Shown in pieces: positions 26,320-36,151 of a DNA stretch of 64,000 nucleotides. The position numbers were made by a program, and so were the translations under genes. The notes under the pieces are model-generated. The model did not search any database. It saw only the letters and a list, made by a program, of their open reading frames with translations, and was not told where the DNA came from. Source of the DNA: Urechidicola croceus (lineage in GTDB: Bacteria > Bacteroidota > Bacteroidia > Flavobacteriales > Flavobacteriaceae); contig CAJIZG010000003.1 in assembly GCA_905181865.1 (NCBI GenBank), forward strand, positions 513,001-577,000, given 5' to 3'. How positions within the stretch are numbered: position 1 is the stretch's first letter; each line of letters opens with the position of its first letter.

Positions 26320-27591
26320 TTAGTAAGCCCAAGAAGTTCTTTCTGGCTGATTAACTAATCTATTTGCTTCTTCGTCATTAATGAACTCTTGTTTTACAGG
26401 GTCAAACTCTAAAGTTCTCCCCAATCGCAAAGCAACAATCCCCATATTTACAATAGTAGCAGAACGATGACCATTCTCTTCATTCAATGCAAACTTTTGA
26501 CGTGTTCTTACAGATTCAGAAAAAACAGAAATTTGTTCTTCTGGATCAGGAAGACTATCAGCAAATCTTTCTAAATTTGGAATTGTTGATTTAAATCCTT
26601 TATAGATTTTACCATTTGGCCCCTCTATAAAAGCAGCATTCTTATCCTTATTTTCTCCATCCAAAATGATTTGAGAACCATCTGCATAGGTGTACGTAAT
26701 TCTTCTCCAAGTTCCGATAGCATCATAATGTTGTTGCGGTGTATCCACTTCAACTTTAACCGGACTGTCATTATCTTTTCCAAGAATATACTGAACTGGA
26801 TCTATATAGTGCTGACCCATATCTCCTAATCCACCACCATCATAATCCCAATACCCTCTAAAAGTTTGATGCACCCTATGTGCGTTATACGGTTTTTCTG
26901 GTGCTGGACCCAACCACATGTTGTAATCCAACTGTTCTGGAACTGCTTGCGGTGCTAAATTTTCTTTACCTACCCAATAGAATTTCCAATTAAATCCAGT
27001 TACTCCACTTAAAGTTACTTTTAATGGCCCTCCTAACGCTCCACTATCCACAACTTTTTTCAATTTTTGAACATGATTTTGCATTCCGTAAAAACCACCC
27101 TTGAATCTAAACCAAGTATTTAAACGAAACATTCTACCATGAACTTTCATTGCCTCAACAACACGTTTTCCTTCTCCAATGGTTCTTGTCATTGGTTTTT
27201 CACACCAAACATCTTTACCTGCCTCAGCAGCCATAACCGACATAATTCCATGCCAATGAGGTGGCGTTGCAATATGTACGATATCTATATCTGGTCTTTG
27301 TAAAACTTCTCTAAAGTCTCTATATCCTTTAACATCATTTCCTACCTTACTAAGTGTATCCGATAAATGTTTTCCATCTGCATCGCAAATAGCTACTAAT
27401 TTTGTTCCTTCATAGCCTAAATGACCTTGCCCCATACTTCCAACACCAATAACAGCTTTGGTAAGTTGATCACTTGGCGCAATAAAGCCATTTCCTCCTA
27501 ACACATGGCGGGGAACAATCATGATCCCAGCTCCCGTTGCAAGGGTACCTTTTAAAAATTTTCTTCTTGTCGATTTATTTTTTGATTCCAT
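26320..27591 (-). CDS. Tat-exported Gfo/Idh/MocA-family glycoside oxidoreductase
   Basis: A 423-residue protein with twin-arginine leader (STRRKFLKG, Arg9-Arg10), nucleotide-binding GVGSMG (49-54) and the EKP motif with Lys132 (WCEKPMTRT). The C-terminal part has GGGLGDMGQHYIDP and WDYDGGG, typical of the secreted Bacteroidota/Planctomycetota branch. With the DUF1080 protein immediately downstream it is a candidate 3-dehydrogenase that makes 3-keto glycosides for cleavage. Cofactor is expected to be NAD(H) carried in by Tat export. It shares only family-level similarity with the Gfo/Idh gene at 11359-12708. It is the promoter-proximal gene of the pair; its upstream gap carries repeats. Confidence 0.87.
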   Translation of the reverse strand: MESKNKSTRRKFLKGTLATGAGIMIVPRHVLGGNGFIAPSDQLTKAVIGVGSMGQGHLGYEGTKLVAICDADGKHLSDTLSKVGNDVKGYRDFREVLQRPDIDIVHIATPPHWHGIMSVMAAEAGKDVWCEKPMTRTIGEGKRVVEAMKVHGRMFRLNTWFRFKGGFYGMQNHVQKLKKVVDSGALGGPLKVTLSGVTGFNWKFYWVGKENLAPQAVPEQLDYNMWLGPAPEKPYNAHRVHQTFRGYWDYDGGGLGDMGQHYIDPVQYILGKDNDSPVKVEVDTPQQHYDAIGTWRRITYTYADGSQIILDGENKDKNAAFIEGPNGKIYKGFKSTIPNLERFADSLPDPEEQISVFSESVRTRQKFALNEENGHRSATIVNMGIVALRLGRTLEFDPVKQEFINDEEANRLVNQPERTSWAY

Positions 27592-27712
27592 AATATTGGT
27601 TATCTGTATTGAAAATCCATAGATTTAAATGAGCGATAAAACATTTTCTCACTTCATAATTCATAATTTTCTGATTTGAACACATCTGCTTTATAATGAG
27701 CGTTGTACATAG

Positions 27713-27909
27713 TTATACCAATTTAAATACCTAATGTCGCATAAAACACCCTTTTTCCTTTCTACTACAATAGAAAAAGAAACCGTAACTATACTTCGAC
27801 CTCGCTCAGCACAAATGGCTATGCTTTATTTTTATATTGTAGTAGAAAGAAAAAAATTATCATTTTCTTTTACGGTCATTTCAAACAAGTAATGGTATTA
27901 AATTGACAA
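27713..27909. repeat. MITE-like nested inverted repeat in 559-bp intergenic region
   Basis: In the gap 27592-28150 an element of ~195 bp has imperfect outer arms (CAATTTAAATACC at the left, GGTATTAAATTG at the right) and perfect 15-bp inner arms CTTTCTACTACAATA (27758-27772) / TATTGTAGTAGAAAG (27835-27849). The centre contains CTTCGACCTCGCTCAGCAC, related to the palindrome inserted in GH78-1. A second hairpin follows at 27943-27989, and a terminator at 28071-28106. No gene is seen in the gap. Confidence 0.55.
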
Positions 27910-27942
27910 ACTGCGAGCAACATCATGCTTTCATTGGACTTT

Positions 27943-27989
27943 AGCTAATTTTTCCTGCGCAACTATGGCTATGCAAGAAAAATGGAGCT
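27943..27989. repeat. Hairpin element
   Basis: AGCTAATTTTTCCTGCGCA at the left and TATGCAAGAAAAATGGAGCT at the right are imperfect inverted arms around ACTATGGC. The centre shares the ATGGCTATGC string with the neighbouring MITE-like element, so the two are probably related palindromes. Confidence 0.45.
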
Positions 27990-28070
27990 TCGCCACTAAA
28001 ACCAATATATCCCTCTCGAAATTCCCCTCTAACTTTAAACAGTTTCAAATTGAACTCAGGTTGTTAAAAA

Positions 28071-28106
28071 AAGTCCCCGAATCTATTTATATAGATTCAG
28101 GGACTT
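28071..28106 (-). terminator. Rho-independent terminator of the SusC/SusD operon
   Basis: On the minus strand AAGTCCCTGAATCTA pairs with TAGATTCGGGGACTT around a 6-nt loop (one mismatch) and is followed directly by a run of T. It lies 44 nt after the SusD stop codon, so it ends the FecR-SusC-SusD transcript. Confidence 0.9.
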
Positions 28107-28150
28107 AACCAAACTAATTTACTCAATTAAACTATTTTCAAATTCACTAT

Positions 28151-29998
28151 TTAATCTGTAATTCTAGGATTAAAAGTTCCTGTATCCCATCCTAAAGTTT
28201 GTTCTTGAGCAGGTGACTTATTAATCCAGTTCTGCATATACGGTGCGAAAACATAATAATCTGGCGTTGTGATCTTATTGGTAGGGTGCACAAACCTTAT
28301 GTCATTAATCGTTATCGATTTAACTAGTGCATCTCTCTCAGCTTGAGTTGATAAACTATTCATTTTCTTAGTTAAAGCATTAATTATCCGTGACCATTCA
28401 CCACTAGTAGTAGAAGCACTTGAAGTAACAGCACCATCGTCATCTACTAAACCTAACGCATTAAAAACAGGTATATTCAATACGGGCTCATTCAGCTCAA
28501 ACTGTCCCCAGTCTCTCCATTTCTTTAAATTATTTCTGTTTATTAAGTCCCAGTAATTATGACTCTCCATAAATAATTCTATGCCGCGTTCTATATAAAT
28601 GGCATCTAATGTTTCCTGATAATCGCTTCCTACACCGGCTGCCAAGCCATATCGACCTGTACCGGCTGGTATGCCTGCCCTATCTCTAAGTAGTACAATG
28701 TTGTCAAAAGCCACTGACGCGTTACCTAGCTCAAGGGCACATTCAGCCTCCCACAATAGCAGCTCCGTATAACGTACATAAGCTTGGTCAAAAGCTCTAT
28801 CAGCCCGAGATGTAGCTAAGTCCCAATTTTGATTAGAAAACTTACGTGAGGTAACTCCATGATTATTAGCGTCACGTCCGCCACCAGCGGCACCTTGAAA
28901 CATCCATGTCCTATTGCCCGGAAAATCTGGGAAATCCCAAAGTTGACCATTAAAAGTAATGTTAACATATAAACGGGGGTCTCTATTAGCCGACCATATA
29001 CCTTCATCGTACTCCGATGCAGGGTCATTTATACTCAAACCGTTCGCCATTGGATATTCCTTAATAGCCTGCCATGCCAACTTAAACCAACCACTATTTC
29101 CACCTGCTGATGATGGTCTCTGCATTAAATTAAGCCTGCCAGGGGATGTAAATTCCTCATACATAAGTAATTCTGTATCTCTCATCATTTGTTGATCATA
29201 CCACATATCTACCAAATCTGTAGCAAGGCCAAAACCTGCAGCATCAGCTTCTGTTTTTAACGTATTTACAGCATCCATAGCATCTTGCCAGTATGCATCA
29301 ACTTTAGTGTTACAAAATCGGGGCAGAGCCTTCAGTCTCAAAATCTTCGCTTTCGCTGCCAATGCCGCAATTTTATCAATACGACCATAGACATAACCAT
29401 CATTTCCACGTATAGGAAGATTGGCAATCGCTAAATCCATTTGCTGTTCCATAAACTCGAAACACTCTAACGATGTATTTCTTGGAACATCTAATAAAGC
29501 TAGATCACCCGTAACATCCTGAACCTCAGTAAGAAGAGGCACTCCACCAAAATTCTCTACCAGTTTGTAATAATTCCATGCAAGAAAAAAGTGAGCTTGT
29601 CCTTTTAACTGCGCTCTCTGCGTAGCCGGCATATCAGCCGGAGCATCATCAATGTTCGCTAAAAAATCATTTATTGTCCGGATTTCCGACCAACGAGGCT
29701 CAAAATACAACTCCTGTGGCCAACCCCACCGACTAGCACCGGTAACTCCACCCGTGGCCCAACCACTACCACCAGTAGCAGAATTCTCTGCACCATAGTA
29801 AAAATCGGCCCGAGTTGGATTAGCATCCTGTATATACGCGTACCAAGCATTGGTAATCAATTCAATCTGTACGGCATCTTTCCATACATCTACATCGGAA
29901 ATTGCTCCCCAATTTGCTGTATCATCAACATATTTCTCACAAGAACTAACTCCGATAAGAAGGAGCATGCTCATCATTATTATTTTATTTTTCATCAT
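28151..29998 (-). CDS. susD-like: SusD/RagB-family outer-membrane glycan-binding lipoprotein
   Basis: A 615-residue lipoprotein (lipobox ending Cys20, GVSSC) of the SusD fold. The N-terminal TPR-like part has QAHFFLAWNYYKLVENFGGVPLL, the family hallmark, and the C-terminal RagB/SusD domain includes RYTELLLWEAECALELGN and YIERGIELFMESHNYWDLIN. It caps the partner SusC channel and binds an oligosaccharide at the cell surface. It is 31 bp downstream of SusC and ends before a strong terminator. Ligand is unknown; the nearby GH78/GH32/GH20 enzymes hint at rhamnose- or fructose-containing glycans, but no hydrolase lies inside this transcript. Confidence 0.96.
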   Translation of the reverse strand: MMKNKIIMMSMLLLIGVSSCEKYVDDTANWGAISDVDVWKDAVQIELITNAWYAYIQDANPTRADFYYGAENSATGGSGWATGGVTGASRWGWPQELYFEPRWSEIRTINDFLANIDDAPADMPATQRAQLKGQAHFFLAWNYYKLVENFGGVPLLTEVQDVTGDLALLDVPRNTSLECFEFMEQQMDLAIANLPIRGNDGYVYGRIDKIAALAAKAKILRLKALPRFCNTKVDAYWQDAMDAVNTLKTEADAAGFGLATDLVDMWYDQQMMRDTELLMYEEFTSPGRLNLMQRPSSAGGNSGWFKLAWQAIKEYPMANGLSINDPASEYDEGIWSANRDPRLYVNITFNGQLWDFPDFPGNRTWMFQGAAGGGRDANNHGVTSRKFSNQNWDLATSRADRAFDQAYVRYTELLLWEAECALELGNASVAFDNIVLLRDRAGIPAGTGRYGLAAGVGSDYQETLDAIYIERGIELFMESHNYWDLINRNNLKKWRDWGQFELNEPVLNIPVFNALGLVDDDGAVTSSASTTSGEWSRIINALTKKMNSLSTQAERDALVKSITINDIRFVHPTNKITTPDYYVFAPYMQNWINKSPAQEQTLGWDTGTFNPRITD

Positions 29999-30029
29999 AT
30001 TGTAATTTTATAATTAAAAGTTTTTATAA

Positions 30030-33000
30030 TTAAAAGGTTAGATTAAGACCCGCAGAAAATGTTCTCATAATAGGATAATTCATATATCCGCCGCCACCGC
30101 CTAATTCCGGATCAATTGATAAATCACTAACCGCATTATAGATGTAAAAAGGATTTTCTACACCCCCAAAAATTCTGATTCCTTTAAGCACTTTAGTAGC
30201 CTTCGTTATTTTCTCAGGAACTCTATAACTTAATGTTATGGATTTCATCCTAAGATAAGACATGTCACGTAGCCAATAGGTAGAATTTTCACGATTGTTA
30301 TTCAGAACATTTGTACTTTGCCCAAGTCCAAAACCAATAATACCTGTCTGCGTATTAGGGATTGGTCCACCATTCACAGGATCCTCAAGATACATAGTTT
30401 TACCCCATAACTTACTATTTCCCGCGGTAGCACCGTTCATCGCAAAGTCCTCATAGTTATAAACTCCTTGCATTATAGCGTTAAGTGTAAAACCTTTATA
30501 ACCAAAACTAAAATTAAAACCATACGTATTTCCTGGTCTCTTTTTAAAGTTAATTATTTCTCTGTCATCATTGGTAATTTGTCCATCGGGCTCATCTGGA
30601 TTATCAGCATTAACACGTCCTCTTATATCCTTAAACATGAGGTCTCCCAATTGAGGGTCTCGGCCGAGAATTTTGAAATCGGCTCCATTATCCAAATAAA
30701 TTCTATCTATATCTGCCTGCGTTCGAATGACTCCTTCACTAATATAACCCAAATTTGTTCCAAACATAGGTTGTCCAATTTGATTAAGGTAATCTCTAAC
30801 ATTAGGCGTCTGGTCTTTTAATACATATTCACTATCACGCGAACTCCAGACCATATTTAATGAATAACTCAATTCTCCAACTTGGTTATTATAGCCTGCG
30901 CTAACATCCACGCCCCATGCTTTACCCTCAGCGTAATTAACTGCAGGTAATCTTGCACCTACACTAACAGGAATTACAGCTATACGCGTATCTAAAATAT
31001 CTTCTGTTCTCCTGTTCCAGGCATCGACAGATACATTCAGTTTATTATCGAACAAACCGGCATCCACAGCAATGTTTGAACTATAGTTCTTTTCCCAAGT
31101 AATAGCGGGATTACCTACCACACCGGGTAAAAGTTTTTGAGGTATTAAAGTTTCAAACTGTCTATTTCCATTTCGCAATAAATAGGTGTTCTGATATTGA
31201 AACGCCCCTGTATTATCGGAACCTGTTACACCATACGAACCACGTAATTTAAGTGTGTTAAGCGTACCGGAAGTATTAAAAAACGACTCTTTATGGATAT
31301 TCCAACCAGCCGAAGCAGCCGGGAAAACACCAATTTGGTTATCTTTAGGAAATTTATAAGATCTATCGGCTCTTAAAGTAAAGCCAAATATATATTTCTG
31401 AGCAAAATTATAATCAACTCTAGTTATGAATGAAGACACTGCAGTATTGGCTATAACCTCACCTCCTATAGCTCGCTTATCGGGATCTGAATACCCAACA
31501 GAAGCTAAATTATAATCCTGAGTTGAATCCACAAAACCATCAGTCTGAGTCCACAAATTACGTCCATCATTAGCTGACTCTTCCAGTCCTACGAATGCCG
31601 CGACATTATGATTTCCAAACGTATTTGCATAATTTAAGGATATGTTACTTTGGTGTGACGCTAAGCCCTGAGTCTCCTCATACAGCCTTCTATCCTCTCC
31701 ATTGAAACCTCCTCCGTTTTGTTCTGTAGGTCCTCCGACACGATTAACATCTAAGGCATCGAAAATATGGCCATTTCCTCCTTTAGTTAACCAATAAGAC
31801 TTGTATTGAACTCCTCTCCACATTCTATTATAATTGTGCCTGTTCTGATGTACATATGATCCTTTAAGAGACAAACCATCTACCCCAGGAATCTTGTATT
31901 CAAGTTCACCTTTAACAAGAATATCCTTAGCTGTTTGTGTATTAGTACTATAATCTGGATTCAACCATCCATCAGTTGCAGGAGTAGTAGCAATTCCATC
32001 TATTACGCCAGGATCTCTTGGATCAGCACCTTGTAAATCTCTAGCCAGAGCATAGCCAGTATTACCTCTAGATGAATTACCATCCCCATTACTTATACTC
32101 TCGCTTTCATTTCCGTTCATAGTCAAAGTAAAGCTCAAGTCGTTTGTAATTTTACCATCCAATCTAGCTAAAAAAGTGTGCTTATTGAAAGAATTATTAA
32201 AAGCGCCTTCATTATTCATCAACGACCCTGATATATAGTATTTTGTATCGGCGTTACCTCCACTTATAGCGAGGTCATGCTTCTTGACTGTAGGATTTTC
32301 CCAAAACCGGTCCCATAGATTGTACGAGTTGTTCTTATAAAATTCTAATTCATCTGAAGTATACCTTCCTATATAATCAGCAGGCTGTCCTAGGTGATCA
32401 AAAGTAAGGTTATCTCTGATAGATTGATCGTAGGCATTGAAATATTCAAGATCTATAGTCGGAGCTGAAGTACTGTATGACGTCGTGTAATTAATGCTGG
32501 CTTGCCCTGATTTTCCTCGTTTTGTTGTTACCAATACAACACCATCACCACCTCTCATACCATAAATAGCAGTAGAAGCAGCATCTTTTAACACTGTAAG
32601 ACTGGCAATGTCAGTCGGGTTCAAATTAGAGAAGTCTTCAGAAGTTCTAATTGTCCCATCAATAACGAATAGAGGCACACCTGCAACAGGTCGGTCATTA
32701 GCGTAATTTCTTAGAACAAGATTACCAGCACCCGCTCTTTCAGTAACAGCAGGATTCTGATACGTCGAACTCTCACGAATTTGAATGATCGCACTAGACC
32801 CTGGCATACCTGTATTAGATGTAACAGTAACCCCAGATGCTAAACCATACAATAAATTTGCAGGCGAATCAACGATACGGTCTTCTAATAAATCCGTATT
32901 GACAACAGCAACTGCGCTGGTCAAGTTTTCTTTCTTTTGGGTTCCGTATCCAACTACAACAATTTCGTCCAAATTGGACTTATCTTCTAGCAATACAATT

Positions 33001-33704
33001 GTTAATTTCTCTTGACCTGCTACAATTTCCTGAGATAAAAACCCAACAAATGAAACAACCAAGGTGGCGTTGGCATTAGGGACCTTTAGAGAGAAATTCC
33101 CATTAAAGTCTGTGGACGTACCGTTACTAGTCCCTTTTTCAAGAATAGTTGCACCAGGTAATGGATCTCCATCACCGTCATTAACGACACCTGTAATTTC
33201 TATTTCTTGAATTTCAGAAGTAGCTTCTTCAACCAGAATAGGTTTAGATGTTTTAAGTTCGCGAACAGAAGTATTTAATTTTAAAATTATTTGCTTGTCT
33301 AGAACGTTATAAGTAACGTCTGTACCTTCAAATAACTCATTTAAAACTCCATAAATTCTCTTTTTTTTCACATGTAAACTAACAATGCGATTATCACTAA
33401 TCACATTTTCGTTTCCTAAGAATTTAAATTCTGACAATGCCTCTATTGTTTCGAGCACCTCCATTACACTAACGGATTCTAGTTTTAAAGAAATTTTCTT
33501 GTTTTGTGAATAGGTAGACTCAGCTTGAGTTAAAAAAATAGAAGTAAATACGAGTATGGTAGTTAATTTCATTTTTAAACTTATTTTTCGAAGATTAGGA
33601 AATTCTAACCTTTTAACCATGATTTTTTTCATACTTTTGTTTTGAATAATTAATAGTAGTTTAAATGCAACTATTTTTTTGTAGATCGGGAAATGTTTGC
33701 GCAT
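30030..33704 (-). CDS. susC-like: SusC/RagA TonB-dependent transporter with N-terminal signalling (STN) domain
   Basis: The frame is 1224 residues. The likely start is Met25 (ATG at 33630-33632, MKKIMVKRLEF), which gives the usual cytosolic preface before MKLTTILVFTSI, the signal peptide. Order: STN/secretin-type domain (~68-120, KISLKLESVSVMEVLETIEA), carboxypeptidase-like beta domain (~168-245, GVVNDGDGDPLPGATI), plug (~250-390, VVGYGTQKKENLTSAV) and 22-strand barrel ending in GLNLTF. It imports oligosaccharides with TonB energy. The STN domain contacts the anti-sigma factor encoded just upstream (FecR, 64 bp), so this is a sensing transporter. Identity is firm, ligand unknown. Confidence 0.96.
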   Translation of the reverse strand: MRKHFPIYKKIVAFKLLLIIQNKSMKKIMVKRLEFPNLRKISLKMKLTTILVFTSIFLTQAESTYSQNKKISLKLESVSVMEVLETIEALSEFKFLGNENVISDNRIVSLHVKKKRIYGVLNELFEGTDVTYNVLDKQIILKLNTSVRELKTSKPILVEEATSEIQEIEITGVVNDGDGDPLPGATILEKGTSNGTSTDFNGNFSLKVPNANATLVVSFVGFLSQEIVAGQEKLTIVLLEDKSNLDEIVVVGYGTQKKENLTSAVAVVNTDLLEDRIVDSPANLLYGLASGVTVTSNTGMPGSSAIIQIRESSTYQNPAVTERAGAGNLVLRNYANDRPVAGVPLFVIDGTIRTSEDFSNLNPTDIASLTVLKDAASTAIYGMRGGDGVVLVTTKRGKSGQASINYTTSYSTSAPTIDLEYFNAYDQSIRDNLTFDHLGQPADYIGRYTSDELEFYKNNSYNLWDRFWENPTVKKHDLAISGGNADTKYYISGSLMNNEGAFNNSFNKHTFLARLDGKITNDLSFTLTMNGNESESISNGDGNSSRGNTGYALARDLQGADPRDPGVIDGIATTPATDGWLNPDYSTNTQTAKDILVKGELEYKIPGVDGLSLKGSYVHQNRHNYNRMWRGVQYKSYWLTKGGNGHIFDALDVNRVGGPTEQNGGGFNGEDRRLYEETQGLASHQSNISLNYANTFGNHNVAAFVGLEESANDGRNLWTQTDGFVDSTQDYNLASVGYSDPDKRAIGGEVIANTAVSSFITRVDYNFAQKYIFGFTLRADRSYKFPKDNQIGVFPAASAGWNIHKESFFNTSGTLNTLKLRGSYGVTGSDNTGAFQYQNTYLLRNGNRQFETLIPQKLLPGVVGNPAITWEKNYSSNIAVDAGLFDNKLNVSVDAWNRRTEDILDTRIAVIPVSVGARLPAVNYAEGKAWGVDVSAGYNNQVGELSYSLNMVWSSRDSEYVLKDQTPNVRDYLNQIGQPMFGTNLGYISEGVIRTQADIDRIYLDNGADFKILGRDPQLGDLMFKDIRGRVNADNPDEPDGQITNDDREIINFKKRPGNTYGFNFSFGYKGFTLNAIMQGVYNYEDFAMNGATAGNSKLWGKTMYLEDPVNGGPIPNTQTGIIGFGLGQSTNVLNNNRENSTYWLRDMSYLRMKSITLSYRVPEKITKATKVLKGIRIFGGVENPFYIYNAVSDLSIDPELGGGGGYMNYPIMRTFSAGLNLTF

Positions 33705-33768
33705 TTCTCGATTTTTTATAGTTGGCTTTTTTTGGAATATTATTTTTCGTTGTTTTACCTCATAGGCA

Positions 33769-34917
33769 TTATTCGTTTAAAGGTTTTGTAATACTTATTT
33801 TATTTCCTTCCTTCTTAAAAACAAAGGGTTCGCTATTCTGGAATGATTTTAAAACTTGATCTATTGTTTCTATATCAAATTTGGCGAAAAATCGTTTATT
33901 ATTTAATTCTATATAATTATTAGTAATAGCCACATCATAGTGACGTTCTAATACTTTTATAATTTCAGAAAAAGTTCTTACTTTAAAAATTAAATATCCT
34001 TTTGTCCAAGCGGTATATTCGTTGACATCTACGGCGTTTACACGCATTCTCTTTTCTTTCTTATTCCAAGAAGCAATATATTCTGGTGTTAACATAACAA
34101 TATTTTCAGTGCGTTTTTTATTTTGACCATAAATACCCACAGAACCTTCTACTAGAACAGTCTTGATCTCTTGATCTTCTTTATATGCATTTACATTAAA
34201 TTTTGTTCCGTACACTTGAATATTTACTTCTGAAGTATTTACTAAAAATAAATTTTTCGTGTCTTTTGCTACCTCAAAAAATGCTTCTCCATTCAAAAAA
34301 ACCTGTCTTTTCATTCCTGGTAAGAATTTTACGGGGTATTTTAACGTAGAACCGGCGTTTAAATGAACTAGAGTTCCATCAGACAAAGTTATCTGTAGTT
34401 TTTTACCATAAGGAATTGCCAGTTCATTAAAAACAAGTTTTTCTTCCACATTTTTGTCTTTACTGTCAGCGCTCGCATAATTTAGACGACCCCTTTTCTG
34501 CGTAACAACCACTTGTCCTTTTTTTGTGATTATCTCTCCTGTGCCATCTTCGGAGATCACTTTAATATCTCCATTATCCAATGTTAGAATAATTGAATTC
34601 TCGTCTATTTCATTTTGGCTGTTATAGGTTGTATAGAAATAACCCAAACCTACTAAACCAACAAAGACCGCTGCCCATTGATACCAATTGGTTGTTTTTA
34701 ATTTACGAGGTTTCTCTAGACTCTTTATTTTCTGTTCTATTTTCAAATATTCAGCTTCCACATCTACATGTCGCATAGCAAAATTCAAGTCGTGGTCTAA
34801 TCTTGTATATTCTTCAAAATACTTTCTATTTTTTGACTTTTTCAATAAATTAGATAACGCTATTAATTCTAACGAAGTAATACTGTTTGTAAAATATTTT
34901 TTAACTAACTTTTTCAT
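33769..34917 (-). CDS. fecR-like: FecR-family anti-sigma factor
   Basis: A 382-residue single-span inner-membrane protein: cytoplasmic N-terminus (1-78) that binds the sigma factor, a membrane helix ~79-98 (YQWAAVFVGLVGLGYFY), a periplasmic FecR domain (~165-260, ITLSDGTLVHLNAGSTLKYP, NGEAFFEVAKD, VEGSVGIYG) and a C-terminal DUF4974/STN-like domain (~300-378, YDVAITNNYIELN). It should receive the signal from the STN domain of the SusC encoded next. The start ATG lies 38 nt from the CATACG block of the proposed ECF promoter P1, so it is probably in the regulon it controls. Confidence 0.95.
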   Translation of the reverse strand: MKKLVKKYFTNSITSLELIALSNLLKKSKNRKYFEEYTRLDHDLNFAMRHVDVEAEYLKIEQKIKSLEKPRKLKTTNWYQWAAVFVGLVGLGYFYTTYNSQNEIDENSIILTLDNGDIKVISEDGTGEIITKKGQVVVTQKRGRLNYASADSKDKNVEEKLVFNELAIPYGKKLQITLSDGTLVHLNAGSTLKYPVKFLPGMKRQVFLNGEAFFEVAKDTKNLFLVNTSEVNIQVYGTKFNVNAYKEDQEIKTVLVEGSVGIYGQNKKRTENIVMLTPEYIASWNKKEKRMRVNAVDVNEYTAWTKGYLIFKVRTFSEIIKVLERHYDVAITNNYIELNNKRFFAKFDIETIDQVLKSFQNSEPFVFKKEGNKISITKPLNE

Positions 34918-34955
34918 ATTATTCTAATGTAGCGTAGTTTTATCTATATGTTAAA

Positions 34956-34978
34956 CGTATGAATTAAAAAAAACCCTT
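34956..34978 (-). promoter_or_regulatory. Proposed ECF-sigma promoter P1 (FecR-SusC-SusD)
   Basis: On the minus strand the block AAGGG (34974-34978) is followed after exactly 12 T/A-rich nt by CATACG (34956-34961). The same pair with the same spacing occurs at P2 (39741-39763) and P3 (60894-60916). A weaker version of the downstream block shared by P2 and P3 (here CTACATTAGAAT) follows about 20 nt later. Confidence 0.75.
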
Positions 34979-35107
34979 AAAAAAATAAAAAAAATATATT
35001 TATAGGGGACTTCCAAAGAGGACTTCCGAAAATTAACTCATTATTAATCAGTTAATTATACGCATATAAAATTACAATAAAAAATATATAAAATACGAGA
35101 GAATAAA

Positions 35108-35960
35108 GGTTTATTTGATGAAGAGTTTACCAAAGAGCTTTTCTCATCAATAGGCAACCCATCTAGAATCAATGAGTAAAGTGATTGATTTTGATGTATT
35201 CAGAGAGTCCTTAAAAAGTAAATTACTCAACACCAATAAAAAAAATAATGCAGGAGCCAAGCCTTATAATGTTGTGATATTATTCAAGATATTAATACTC
35301 CATCGTTATTATGGTCTTGGAGATAGCCAGGTGGAATATCAAATATTAGATCGAACTAGTTTTAAAACATTTTTAGGATTAGAAACAGGAGATAAAGTTC
35401 CAGATGAAAAAACAGTATGGAGCTTTAAAGAACGCATAACAAAAACAGGGTTAGTAGAAGAGTTATTTGAGCATTTTGTAGTCTTTTTAGAAGAAAAAGA
35501 GTTGATTTTTAATGAAGGTCAAATGGTAGATACAAGTTTTACGGTAGCTCTACGTCAACGCAATACAAGAGAAGAAAACAAGAAAATTAAAAAAGGAGAA
35601 GGTGATAATTTATGGAACGACAAACCTAACAAAAAAAAATACAAAGACATTGATGCACGTTGGACAAAGAAAAATGGAGAAACTTTCTACGGTTATAAAA
35701 ATCAAGCAAAAGTAGATACCAAAAGCAAGTTGATTAACACCTACACCGTAAAAGAGGCATCAGTTCATGACTCACAAACTTTAGATGTCTTGCTTACCGC
35801 AAAGATAAAGACCAAGTCCTACACGCAGATAATACTTAAACAGAGGACGAACAATATAAGATTATTGAAAAATATGAAATAAAGAATAAAGTACACGAAA
35901 AAGGATATCGCAACAGACAATTGCTGCTATTTGGAATTCTAATTGTCCCTAGTGAAAATT
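35108..35960 (+). pseudogene. Decayed IS5-family transposase remnant
   Basis: The open part 35172-35882 encodes IS5-type DDE transposase sequence (KVIDFDVFRESL, YYGLGDSQVEYQILDR, MVDTSFTVALRQRN with the first catalytic Asp). The homology continues beyond it in other frames: upstream in GLFDEEFTKELFSSIGNPSR (35108-35175), and downstream as DKDQVLHADNT and TEDEQYKIIEKYEIKN, KVHEKGYRN (to ~35930). So at least three frameshifts interrupt it and the C-terminus with the last catalytic Glu is lost. No clear terminal inverted repeats were found. It lies between the anti-sigma gene and the LuxR and sigma genes and probably took part in rearranging this locus. Confidence 0.85.
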
Positions 35961-36151
35961 AAAGGCTGGGTTGATTTATATCAGAAGACAGGACAGCACA
36001 GAATAGTTGTATGGAATTTTGTTTTTGTTTGTGTTTTGGTACACAATATATTAAATTTTATTTTGGGTAATTTAAATGTGTAACTTATCCCTAATAATAA
36101 TATTTGATCAATTTTTATTCATATATTACAAAGTAATAATCTAGAAGCATA

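Noticed and set aside
35021-36061. Intact IS5-like element with terminal repeats
   Set aside because: I found no matching inverted ends, and the transposase has at least three frameshifts and no C-terminus.
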